DNA of 6,975 nt from DASTGO01 sp035719045 (GTDB taxonomy: Bacteria > Actinomycetota > Actinomycetes > Actinomycetales > Kineosporiaceae): contig DASTGO010000228.1 in NCBI GenBank assembly GCA_035719045.1, positions 1 to 6,975 of the forward strand. Direction: 5' to 3'. How positions within the stretch are numbered: the stretch's first letter is position 1; each line of letters begins with the position of its first letter. The notes under the pieces are model-generated. The model was given only the letters and a program-made list of their open reading frames with translations, searched no databases and was not told the DNA's origin. Positions 1 through 5,140 of this stretch are shown here, in pieces. The position numbers and the translations under genes are program-made.

Positions 1-81
1 GGTCGAGGTGTCGAAGGGCAGGTGCTCGTGCTTCTCGGGCAGGGTCGTCGACGTCGGCCGGTCCTGGTCCGCTGAGCCCAC
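1..81 (-). CDS. N-terminal fragment of an unidentified protein, cut by the left window edge
   Basis: Reading the minus strand from a GTG at 81-79 gives 27 codons that stay open to the window edge (MGSADQDRPTSTTLPEKHEH, then LPFDTST). Nearly every codon ends in G or C, as in the proven genes here. The GTG is preceded by AAAGGGG (88-94) with a 6-nt gap, a reasonable ribosome binding site. The visible part is hydrophilic, with no signal peptide or membrane segment. I do not recognise the family from so few residues. The gene lies downstream of helD on the same strand, but a strong hairpin and a separate promoter candidate lie between them, so independent transcription is likely. It is called on start, binding site and codon bias only. 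Confidence 0.5.
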   Translation of the reverse strand, partial: MGSADQDRPTSTTLPEKHEHLPFDTST

Positions 82-139
82 GAGGTGCCCCTTTCGTCCC
101 TGCTGAAACGCTTTGGTGCCAGTGGTGCAGGTACGCGGC

Positions 140-168
140 ACTGGTTGGGATCCTAACCCGACTGGTTG
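140..168 (-). promoter_or_regulatory. Candidate promoter/operator for the gene at 1-81
   Basis: On the minus strand a TAGGAT (150-155) fits the actinobacterial -10 pattern TANNNT. It lies about 69 nt upstream of the GTG. It is flanked by two exact copies of the octamer ACTGGTTG (plus-strand reading, 140-147 and 161-168), 21 bp apart, which is two helical turns. The -10 also sits inside an imperfect 16-bp dyad GGTTGGGATCCTAACC (143-158). No convincing -35 hexamer is visible. The arrangement would suit a dimeric or paired regulator covering the polymerase site. This is inference from sequence layout. Confidence 0.35.
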
Positions 169-183
169 TCGTCCGGATCACCT

Positions 184-213
184 CTGCCCGCCGATCGGCC
201 GTTCGGCGGGCAG
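184..213 (-). terminator. Hairpin downstream of helD
   Basis: CTGCCCGCCGA (184-194) pairs perfectly with TCGGCGGGCAG (203-213), an 11-bp GC-rich stem with an 8-nt loop. It begins 18 bp past the helD stop codon on the minus strand. No U tract follows, which is common for actinobacterial stem-type terminators. It separates helD from the next minus-strand gene. Confidence 0.6.
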
Positions 214-231
214 GGCGGTGTCAGCGGATGC

Positions 232-2493
232 TCAGCGGGCGGGCAGCCGGTCCAGGCCGGGGGGCAGGTCGCCGTGGTGGAGCACGGTGAGCCGCTGGGT
301 CGGCCGGGTCAGGGCCACGTACAGGTCGGCCAGTCCCCGGGGGGAGTCGGTGAGCACCGAGGCCGGGTCGACCACGGTCACCCCGTCGAACTCCAGCCCC
401 TTGGCCTGCTGGACGGTGAGCACGTCCACCCGGTCGGCCAGTTCCGTCCCGGCCAGGCCCGCCCGCACCGCGCCGACCAGCGCCGGAGACACCGAACGCG
501 GCAGCAGGACCGCGAACCGGCCACCGCTCAGCGCGTCCTCGTCGGCCCGGACCGCGCCCAGCACTGCGGCGGCGACCTCGGCCGCGGACCGCCCCGGGAG
601 CCGGACCGCCTCCGGAGCCCAGTCCCCCTGCCGGGCCGACCGCGGCGCGGCCACCTCGACCCCGTGCGCGTGCAGCACGCCGGTGGCGACCTCCATCACC
701 GCGGCCGGGGTCCGGTAGTTGACGGTCAGCTGCTCGACCCGCCACCGGCCGGCCGCCGGGCCCTCCAGCACCGCCGACCAGGAGGTCGTCCCGGCAGGGG
801 AGCCGGTCTGCGCGACGTCCCCGACCACAGTCATCGAGCGGGACGGGACCCGGCGGACGATCATCCGCCACTGCATCGGGGACAGTTCCTGCGCCTCGTC
901 GACGACGGCGTGCCCGAACGCCCAGCTGCGGTCCAGCAGCGCCCGGTCGGCCACCGAGCCCAGCGGACCGCCGTCGGACAGCCGGTCGACGAGCATCTCC
1001 GGCGTCACCTCGGAGGTCATCATCGGCCCGTTCACCCCGACGGTCTGCAGGACCCGGCGGGCGTACTCCAGGGCCTCCGCGCGTTCGGTGGCGGCGGCCG
1101 CGGCGGCCCGGCGGGCGGCGGCCGACTCGGCCACGTCGGCGCCGATCAGTTCCGCGGCCTCGTCCAGCAGCGGGACGTCGGCCACCGTCCAGGGCGTGCC
1201 GCGTTCCCTGAACAGCAGCTTCTGATCCCGCTGCGACAGGATCCCCTCGGCGGCATGGGCCAGCCGGTCCGGCCGGGCGAACAGCTCCGTGACCAGGGCG
1301 GTCGCCGACAGCGGCATCCACAGCAGGTTGAGCTCCCGGCGGACGTCGACGCTGTCGCGCAGCTCGGCGATCAGGTCGGCGCGTTCCCCCAGGTCGTCGG
1401 CCACCCCGCGGGCGCGGGCGAGCTGCCCGGCCAGGTCGTCCAGCAGATGCCGGACGAAGGTGACCCGGGCGTCGTTGTGCGGGCGGCCGCCCTGCCGGGC
1501 CCGTCCCCGCGCCTCGGCGACCACCCGCGGGTGCAGCACCAGCGGGTCGCCGCCGACGTCGATGGTCAGCGGGTGGGCGAGCCGGCGCTGGCGGCCGTGC
1601 ACCGCGGCCCGGACCACCTGGGCCATCCGCAGGTCGCCCTTGAGCACGGCCACCTCGGGCGGATCGGCATCGACGGCCTCCACCCCCGGGTAGAGCTGTC
1701 CCGGGGTGAGCAGCACGACCCCGGTCTCGCCGAGGCTCGGCAGCACCTGCTCGATGTACCGCAGGAACACCGGGCTCGGCCCCACGACGAGCACGCCGCT
1801 GCCGGCGATCCGGTCCCGGTGGGTGTAGAGCAGGTACGCCGCCCGGTGCAGGGCCACCGCCGTCTTGCCCGTCCCGGGACCGCCCTGGACCACGAGGACC
1901 CCCGGCAGCGGAGCGCGCACGATCCGGTCCTGCTCGGCCTGCAGGGTGGCCACGATGTCGCGCATCCGGCCGGTCCGGTGGGCGGTCAGCGCCGCCATCA
2001 GGGCGCCGTCCCCGGTGACGGTCGCGCCGTCGGAGAGCGCCTCGGTGTCGAGCAGTTCGTCGTCGAGGGTGGTCACCGTGCGGCCGCGCAGCCCGATGTG
2101 CCGCCGGCGGAACACACCCAGCGGTTCGGCGGCCGTGGCCTGGTAGAACGCCGACGCGGCCGGCGCCCGCCAGTCCAGCAGCAGGGTGTGCTGCTCCTCG
2201 TCGGACAGCCCGATCCGGCCCACATAGCGCCGCTCGTCCTCGGACAGGTCCAGTCGGCCGAACACCAGCCGCTCCTCCACGGCCGACAGTTGCTTCAGCC
2301 GCAGGGTGTGCATGACGTCGAAGGCTTCCCGCTCGGTCCGTCCGCTCGGGGTCGGCACCAGCGGGGCACGGCGCACCTGCTCCAGGGAGCGGGTGGTGCG
2401 GTCGCGCAGCGCGTCCAGCCGGGCGTAGAGCCGATCGACGTACCCCTGCTCGGCGGCGATCTCCTGCTGCAGTTCGGTGGTGCTCAGGGTCAC
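232..2493 (-). CDS. helD: HelD-family RNA polymerase recycling ATPase (UvrD/Rep-like, superfamily 1)
   Basis: A 753-residue protein. HelD proteins bind RNA polymerase, drive ATP-dependent release of stalled complexes from nucleic acid, and in some actinobacteria (HelR) help tolerate rifamycins. Residues about 5-40 look like the N-terminal coiled coil that enters the polymerase secondary channel. They are followed by a typical HelD stretch (FGRLDLSEDERRYVGRIGL at about 78-96, LLLDWRAP at about 104-111). Walker A GGPGTGKT is at 204-211, Walker B VVDEAQ at 530-535, motif III VVGDVAQTG at 556-564, motif IV NYRT at 592-595, motif V TVQQAKGLEFDG at 693-704 and motif VI LYVALTRPTQRL at 724-735. Residues 340-490 form the insertion expected between helicase halves, including an Ala/Arg-rich helix at 455-480. 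Nothing looks broken. The GTG start is debatable because the Shine-Dalgarno sequence nearly touches it. The family call is firm; a role in rifamycin resistance is not shown. Confidence 0.93.
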   Translation of the reverse strand: MTLSTTELQQEIAAEQGYVDRLYARLDALRDRTTRSLEQVRRAPLVPTPSGRTEREAFDVMHTLRLKQLSAVEERLVFGRLDLSEDERRYVGRIGLSDEEQHTLLLDWRAPAASAFYQATAAEPLGVFRRRHIGLRGRTVTTLDDELLDTEALSDGATVTGDGALMAALTAHRTGRMRDIVATLQAEQDRIVRAPLPGVLVVQGGPGTGKTAVALHRAAYLLYTHRDRIAGSGVLVVGPSPVFLRYIEQVLPSLGETGVVLLTPGQLYPGVEAVDADPPEVAVLKGDLRMAQVVRAAVHGRQRRLAHPLTIDVGGDPLVLHPRVVAEARGRARQGGRPHNDARVTFVRHLLDDLAGQLARARGVADDLGERADLIAELRDSVDVRRELNLLWMPLSATALVTELFARPDRLAHAAEGILSQRDQKLLFRERGTPWTVADVPLLDEAAELIGADVAESAAARRAAAAAATERAEALEYARRVLQTVGVNGPMMTSEVTPEMLVDRLSDGGPLGSVADRALLDRSWAFGHAVVDEAQELSPMQWRMIVRRVPSRSMTVVGDVAQTGSPAGTTSWSAVLEGPAAGRWRVEQLTVNYRTPAAVMEVATGVLHAHGVEVAAPRSARQGDWAPEAVRLPGRSAAEVAAAVLGAVRADEDALSGGRFAVLLPRSVSPALVGAVRAGLAGTELADRVDVLTVQQAKGLEFDGVTVVDPASVLTDSPRGLADLYVALTRPTQRLTVLHHGDLPPGLDRLPAR

Positions 2494-2500
2494 TCCTCCC
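2494..2500 (-). promoter_or_regulatory. Ribosome binding site of helD, unusually close to the GTG
   Basis: The minus strand reads GGGAGGA directly before the GTG at 2493-2491, leaving 0-1 nt of spacing. The same element lies at normal spacing (about 7 nt after GGGAGG) from a CTG at codon 3 (2485-2487). No other ATG or GTG starts the frame before Met61, by which point the conserved N-terminal coiled coil would be lost. The true start is therefore the GTG with poor spacing or a rare CTG. Confidence 0.5.
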
Positions 2501-2563
2501 TGCTTCGGCGGGCTATCCAGTATGGGTGGCGACCGGCCCGGCCACGACCGGGGGGTGGGTGAG

Positions 2564-2580
2564 GCCCCGCCGGGCGGGGC
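2564..2580. repeat. Short GC inverted repeat upstream of helD
   Basis: GCCCCGC (2564-2570) and GCGGGGC (2574-2580) form a perfect 7-bp dyad around a 3-nt centre, 71 bp upstream of the helD GTG. It could be an operator or a hairpin in either leader. It does not match the rifamycin-associated element known upstream of helR genes, as it lacks the TTGC/GCAA core. Confidence 0.35.
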
Positions 2581-2779
2581 GTTCTGCCGGATGCCGCCCG
2601 ATCCGTCCCGGTGCCACGTCGCGCACGTCGCTGCCGCCCGGCTGCGGACCCCTCACGTCCGGCCCGGCTGCTGCCGACAGGACCCTCAGAGCGCGCCGTG
2701 CCGGGGGGCCCGCGCCGTGACGGGCTCTGCCTGAGACCGCCCGTCCCGCGTCAGGTCTGGGAGGGGGTTCACCGGTCGG

Positions 2780-3607
2780 ATGTCGCGCACGACGGCCCGC
2801 CCCACCCCGAAACCGGACCTGCCAGGACTCAACACGCTGGTCCGGCTGACCATCGGCTCCGCCGACCCTCCGATCGCCGCCAACGTCCCGTCCCGGGTCG
2901 AGGACGTCTCCCTGGCCGACCCCCGGGTGAAGGGCAGCGTCACGGAACTGTTCGTCGCCGTCCCGCACTACCCGGGGGACGTCGCCGTGCCCCGGGTGGG
3001 GACGGCCTGCACGGTGTCCTGGGTGGGGTCGGACGGGGTCTACGACCTGCCGGTCGGCTACCTGGACCGGGCGGTCGTGGGCCCGGGGGTCCACGCCTGG
3101 CAGGTGGCCGTGACGGGAACGGCCGTGCGGGCCCAGCGCCGCCGCTTCGTGCGGGTCTCGTGGGCGGCCCCGATCGTGGTGGACGTGGTCCCCGTGGTCC
3201 GGACCCGCCCCGACCCCGGCGCCGGGACACCCGGACCGGACCCGGTCGACCCGCCGGCCGGGGAAGCGGGACCGGGTGACGGGTCCGGGCCTGAGGGGGA
3301 GGAGCCGACTGTCGCGGCGACCCTCCACGGGACGACCCTCGACCTCAGCGAGGGAGGTGTGCGCTGTCTGCTGCCCCCGCCGCAGTTGCGGGCCGGGCAG
3401 CCGGTGCGGGTGAACCTGGAGGTCGAAGGCGAACTGCTCCACCTGGACGGCACGGTGGTCCGGTCCGACCGGCGCGCTCCGGTCGCCGGCCGGGAGCCGC
3501 AGTGCGACACGGGCATCGCGTTCACCGAACCCGACGAGCACGGTGACCTGCTGCGCCGCGCCGTCTTCTCCGAGCAGTTGCGCAGTCGCCGGGCGGGGAT
3601 CGAGTGA
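2780..3607 (+). CDS. PilZ-domain protein, YcgR-like (putative c-di-GMP receptor)
   Basis: A 275-residue cytoplasmic protein with no signal peptide or membrane helix. Residues about 15-110 resemble the split-barrel N-terminal domain of YcgR-type flagellar brakes (NTLVRLTIG near the start, VGTACTVSWVGSDGVYDLPV in the middle). The C-terminal PilZ domain carries both c-di-GMP-binding motifs: RRFVR (121-125, the RxxxR motif) and DLSEGG (188-193, the D/NxSxxG motif), followed by a typical barrel strand with GIAF (245-248). Proteins of this layout bind c-di-GMP and then act on the flagellar motor, exopolysaccharide export or similar targets. No such partner gene is in the window. About 35 residues rich in Pro, Gly, Asp and Glu (about 143-177) separate the two motifs, longer than usual. 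The ATG is the only plausible start, though its ribosome binding site is distant. The PilZ assignment is strong; the flagellar role is inferred. Confidence 0.85.
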   Translation: MSRTTARPTPKPDLPGLNTLVRLTIGSADPPIAANVPSRVEDVSLADPRVKGSVTELFVAVPHYPGDVAVPRVGTACTVSWVGSDGVYDLPVGYLDRAVVGPGVHAWQVAVTGTAVRAQRRRFVRVSWAAPIVVDVVPVVRTRPDPGAGTPGPDPVDPPAGEAGPGDGSGPEGEEPTVAATLHGTTLDLSEGGVRCLLPPPQLRAGQPVRVNLEVEGELLHLDGTVVRSDRRAPVAGREPQCDTGIAFTEPDEHGDLLRRAVFSEQLRSRRAGIE

Positions 3608-3655
3608 CCGACGCGCCCGGCCGACCGGTGGGGAGCGGGCGGCGGGTATCCGGAT

Positions 3656-3678
3656 CCGGGCATGCGAAAGGCGCCCGG
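3656..3678 (+). terminator. Candidate terminator of the PilZ gene
   Basis: CCGGGC (3656-3661) pairs with GCCCGG (3673-3678). Two further G-C pairs can form inside, closing a GAAAG loop after an AT bulge. The hairpin starts 48 bp past the PilZ stop codon. No U tract follows, so the call rests on position and stem strength. An alternative pairing of GGGCAT (3658-3663) with ATGCCC (3684-3689) would compete with it. Confidence 0.35.
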
Positions 3679-3887
3679 GGCGGATGCCCTGCGGGCGGGG
3701 ACGTGGACGCGCGGTTCACCCGCTCGGGGCCCGGACCCCTTCGCGACCGGTGTCCGCGCCGCCGTCGGCCGGACGGTTTCCGGCGGGACGGCGGGGTGGG
3801 TGGTGGTCGCAGGGCGTACCGGGCTGACGGGCCGGCGTCCGGGGTCCGGGCGGCGGTCCGGGGAACCGCATGCGGGGCCGGCCGTCA

Positions 3888-3903
3888 CCCGCACCGTTGC
3901 GGG
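3888..3903 (-). terminator. Small hairpin after the gene at 3919-4200
   Basis: CCCGCA (3888-3893) and TGCGGG (3898-3903) form a perfect 6-bp stem with a 4-nt loop, 15 bp beyond the minus-strand stop codon. Flanking CGGCC/GGCCG could lengthen it. No U tract is seen. Confidence 0.3.
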
Positions 3904-3918
3904 CCGGGGCCGATCCGC

Positions 3919-4200
3919 TTATGCGTACACGTCGAAGGCGCCGGGATGCGTCGGCTGCTGGGCCTGCTTGATCGCCGCAGACGCCGGCATCACGCCGAGC
4001 ATGACCCGCACCTCGGTGAGGGTCAGTCCCTTCAGCGGAGGCAGTTTCGGTGCCTCCTCCTCGACCGACTTGTGCTGTGTCTTCGATCCGTCCGGGTGAG
4101 CAGCCTTCGCCGCCTCCGTCGGGGCCCGATCCGTGGGCGACGGGGCGGGCACGCTCGCCGCTGCGGGTGTCGCAGGTGCCCCCACACCGCTGACGTTCAT
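3919..4200 (-). CDS. Small orphan protein of 93 residues, function unknown
   Basis: The start is set by an excellent ribosome binding site (GGGAGG, 6 nt before the ATG at 4200), although the frame stays open for 113 codons upstream. The first 35 residues are rich in Ala, Pro, Ser and Thr (MNVSGVGAPATPAAASVPAP). Residues 36-52 are charged (SKTQHKSVEEE). Residues 53-93 look like a short conserved unit (LKGLTLTEVRVMLGVMP, then IKQAQQPTHPGAFDVYA at the end). There is no signal peptide, membrane helix or cysteine. I do not recognise the family with confidence. The C-terminal HPGAFDVYA ending loosely recalls the end of small YjfB-type putative motility proteins, but this is from memory and weak. 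The gene converges on the PilZ gene, and its upstream region shows a possible sigma-28-like promoter. Confidence 0.75.
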   Translation of the reverse strand: MNVSGVGAPATPAAASVPAPSPTDRAPTEAAKAAHPDGSKTQHKSVEEEAPKLPPLKGLTLTEVRVMLGVMPASAAIKQAQQPTHPGAFDVYA

Positions 4201-4206
4201 CGTGGC

Positions 4207-4220
4207 CCTCCCTTCCTCCT
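4207..4220 (-). promoter_or_regulatory. Double Shine-Dalgarno that fixes the start of the 93-residue gene
   Basis: The minus strand carries AGGAGG (4215-4220) and GGGAGG (4207-4212) in tandem, 14 and 6 nt before the ATG. The nearer copy has near-ideal spacing. This rules against the longer upstream reading frame and predicts strong translation. Confidence 0.7.
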
Positions 4221-4226
4221 GTCGAT

Positions 4227-4280
4227 CTCTCGGCGCGGTGCCGCGACCGAGGAGCCGGCCACCCCGGACGCAGCCCGGGG
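4227..4280 (-). promoter_or_regulatory. Structured 5' leader of the 93-residue gene
   Basis: Two hairpins lie just upstream of the ribosome binding site. One pairs TCGGCGCG (4230-4237) with CGCGACCGA (4242-4250) around a GTGC loop with one bulged A, and can extend through 4227-4254. The other pairs CCCCGG (4262-4267) with CCGGGG (4275-4280) around a 7-nt loop. They could stabilise the mRNA or gate translation. I recognise no known riboswitch class. Confidence 0.3.
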
Positions 4281-4297
4281 AAACCGCCTCTAGCGCG

Positions 4298-4325
4298 GCA
4301 TCGGCGTGCCCGGGCTCGCACTTGA
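4298..4325 (-). promoter_or_regulatory. Possible sigma-28/WhiG-like promoter of the 93-residue gene
   Basis: The minus strand reads TCAAGTGC (4318-4325), 12 nt, then GCCGATGC (4298-4305). The FliA/SigD/WhiG consensus is TAAAGTTT, 11 nt, GCCGATAA. The -10 matches 6 of 8 positions including the CGAT core, and the -35 matches 5 of 8; the spacer is one base long. Transcription would start near 4291 and give a leader of about 90 nt. In GC-rich DNA such a match can arise by chance. Confidence 0.25.
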
Positions 4326-4366
4326 TGACCCGTTCGGGCGACGGATGGACCGGTGGGGACCGTTGC

Positions 4367-4382
4367 GCCGGGACTGTCCGGC
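4367..4382 (-). terminator. Weak hairpin after the membrane-protein gene
   Basis: GCCGG (4367-4371) and CCGGC (4378-4382) pair around a 6-nt loop, 29 bp past the minus-strand stop at 4412. It is the only compact hairpin seen in this 211-bp gap and is marginal. Confidence 0.2.
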
Positions 4383-4411
4383 TCAGGCTCCGGCGTCGCC
4401 AGGGTCTCCGG

Positions 4412-4966
4412 TCAGCGCACGAGGACGAGGACCAGGGCGACCACGAGAGTGGTCGCGCAGACCCCGAGGGTGATCCGCAGGAAACCGGCATCGACGGCGT
4501 GCAGGGCGGTGCCGGCCGGCTGGGGGCGGGTGATCGCACCGGGCGCCGGCTCGGGGTCGGGCTCGGCGATCCGGCGGGCCTCGGTCCGGAAGTCGAGGGC
4601 GGCCGACAGCAGCAGGGCGCCGCCGAGCACGGCCCCGAAGGCGCCGACCAGCATGAAGATCACGCGGTTCTCACGGTTCTCCGGACCCTGCGCCGCCAGC
4701 ACCGCGAGCAGGTCCGACCCGCCGACCAGGAACAGGCCGAGCGCCGTCTCGGTGAGCGAGCGGCGCCCCCGCAGCCGGGCCACCCAGGTGGACACCCGGA
4801 CCGCGCCCCAGGTCGCGCCGGCCACGCCCGCCACGTTGAGCAGCAGCGGCAGCCTGCTGCTCGCCGGGTCGAACACCTGAGCCGCCAGGACCGCAACCAA
4901 CCCGGCGATCGCCAGCGCCCGCCCCGTCCGCAGCGGCTTGAGCAGCCGTCCCTCCTGGCCCGTCAC
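4412..4966 (-). CDS. Five-helix membrane protein of unknown function
   Basis: A 184-residue protein if started at the GTG at 4966-4964 (MTGQEGRLLKPLRTG); an in-frame GTG at 4975 would add three residues. Five hydrophobic segments are visible at about residues 17-32, 39-57, 74-93, 101-124 and 163-183. The last ends in LVVALVLVLVR at the C-terminus. Short basic loops follow segment 2 (RLRGRR), and a hydrophilic Pro/Glu-rich loop (about 125-162, EPDPEPAPGAITRP) precedes the last helix. No transporter signature, catalytic motif or cysteine cluster stands out. It is an integral cytoplasmic-membrane protein that I cannot assign to a family. The 4966 start is preferred because a TAGAGT -10 lies exactly 7 nt upstream, the spacing of a leaderless transcript, and no ribosome binding site precedes either GTG. 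An AGGAGG inside codons 4-6 precedes an in-frame CTG (codon 8), a less likely alternative. Confidence 0.75.
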   Translation of the reverse strand: MTGQEGRLLKPLRTGRALAIAGLVAVLAAQVFDPASSRLPLLLNVAGVAGATWGAVRVSTWVARLRGRRSLTETALGLFLVGGSDLLAVLAAQGPENRENRVIFMLVGAFGAVLGGALLLSAALDFRTEARRIAEPDPEPAPGAITRPQPAGTALHAVDAGFLRITLGVCATTLVVALVLVLVR

Positions 4967-4973
4967 GGGGCGC

Positions 4974-4979
4974 ACTCTA
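4974..4979 (-). promoter_or_regulatory. Leaderless-type -10 element of the membrane-protein gene
   Basis: TAGAGT fits TANNNT and is followed by 7 nt (GCGCCCC) and then GTG. Actinobacterial leaderless genes show this spacing. No clear -35 is present. Confidence 0.45.
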
Positions 4980-5022
4980 GCGGCGCGTCCTGCAGGCCGG
5001 GTGCTCGCCCCCGCCCGAAGCG

Positions 5023-5040
5023 ACCTGTCCGGCGACAGGT
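5023..5040. repeat. Perfect 18-bp dyad between the pucR-type gene and the membrane-protein gene
   Basis: ACCTGTC (5023-5029) and GACAGGT (5034-5040) are exact reverse complements around CGGC. The dyad centre lies about 55 bp upstream of the TAGAGT -10 and about 110 bp beyond the regulator's stop codon. It may be an operator for the membrane-protein gene or a second terminator hairpin for the regulator gene. Confidence 0.5.
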
Positions 5041-5086
5041 TCCGTCACCGGCCGGGCCTGTGGGGTGCCGGGGTGCGGGGGTGGCT

Positions 5087-5125
5087 GGGGCTCCCTGGTG
5101 CCAGGAGGTGGCACCGGGGAGCCCC
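5087..5125 (-). terminator. Strong terminator hairpin after the PucR-type regulator
   Basis: A 17-bp stem (5087-5103 with 5109-5125; GGGGCTCCCTGGTGCCA on the left arm) contains a single wobble pair and closes a 5-nt GGAGG loop. It starts 15 bp past the minus-strand stop at 5141. No U tract follows, as is usual for GC-rich actinobacterial terminators. It is the most stable hairpin I found in the window. Confidence 0.65.
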
Positions 5126-5140
5126 GGTGCCGTGAGCCCG

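Larger units (their letters stand above)
2494..2779. other. Divergent intergenic region between helD and the PilZ gene
   Basis: This 286-bp stretch separates two genes transcribed away from each other, so it should hold both promoters. Minus-strand CATACT (2518-2523) is a weak -10 candidate for helD, without a good -35. For the PilZ gene, GGGAGGGGG (2759-2767) is the only binding-site-like element, and its 12-nt gap to the ATG is long. A 7-bp inverted repeat lies at 2564-2580. Open frames crossing this stretch have protein-unlike compositions rich in Pro, Arg and Cys, and I do not call a gene here. Confidence 0.5.
3608..3918. other. Non-coding gap between convergent genes
   Basis: This 311-bp stretch lies between the 3' ends of the PilZ gene and the small gene at 3919-4200. 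No open frame in it has a binding site or plausible composition. It holds several GC-rich dyads: the palindromes CCGGATCCGG (3650-3659) and CCGCATGCGG (3866-3875), a hairpin at 3656-3678, a second at 3888-3903, and a long-range pairing of TGACGGGCCGGC (3825-3836) with GCCGGCCGTCA (3877-3887) with one bulged base. GTCCGGGG occurs twice (3837-3844 and 3856-3863). The likely role is termination from both sides. Confidence 0.5.

Noticed and set aside
335..485. Reading the GGDEF-like domain of the PucR-type protein (residues 335-485) as a c-di-GMP cyclase linked to the PilZ gene
   Set aside because: There is no GGDEF or RxxD signature. This is the degenerate domain typical of CdaR/PucR regulators, so no c-di-GMP synthesis is implied. 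The coordinates given are residue numbers of that protein, not bases.
166..2562. A 798-codon open frame on the plus strand opposite helD
   Set aside because: It mirrors the helD codons, has a His/Gly/Pro/Arg-rich unnatural composition and no domain. GC-rich genes commonly leave such long antisense frames.
2564..2580. A rifamycin-associated element upstream of helD
   Set aside because: The dyad GCCCCGC-CGG-GCGGGGC lacks the TTGC/GCAA core of the known element (GGGGCTTGCGGCAAGGCCC). I saw no better match in 2494-2779, so rifamycin control is not supported.
2653..2680. A sigma-28-like promoter for the PilZ gene (TCAC, 16 nt, GCCGACAG)
   Set aside because: It lacks the CGAT core and has a poor -35; in this GC-rich DNA the match is no better than chance.
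2513..3541. A 342-codon minus-strand frame across the PilZ gene
   Set aside because: It lies antisense to a gene with clear PilZ motifs and has a low-complexity Arg/Gly/Pro composition.
4201..4539. An N-terminal extension of the 93-residue protein to a start at 4539
   Set aside because: The extension would overlap the membrane-protein gene and ignore the very strong ribosome binding site at 4207-4220. Its composition is Ser/Pro/Arg-rich and not protein-like.
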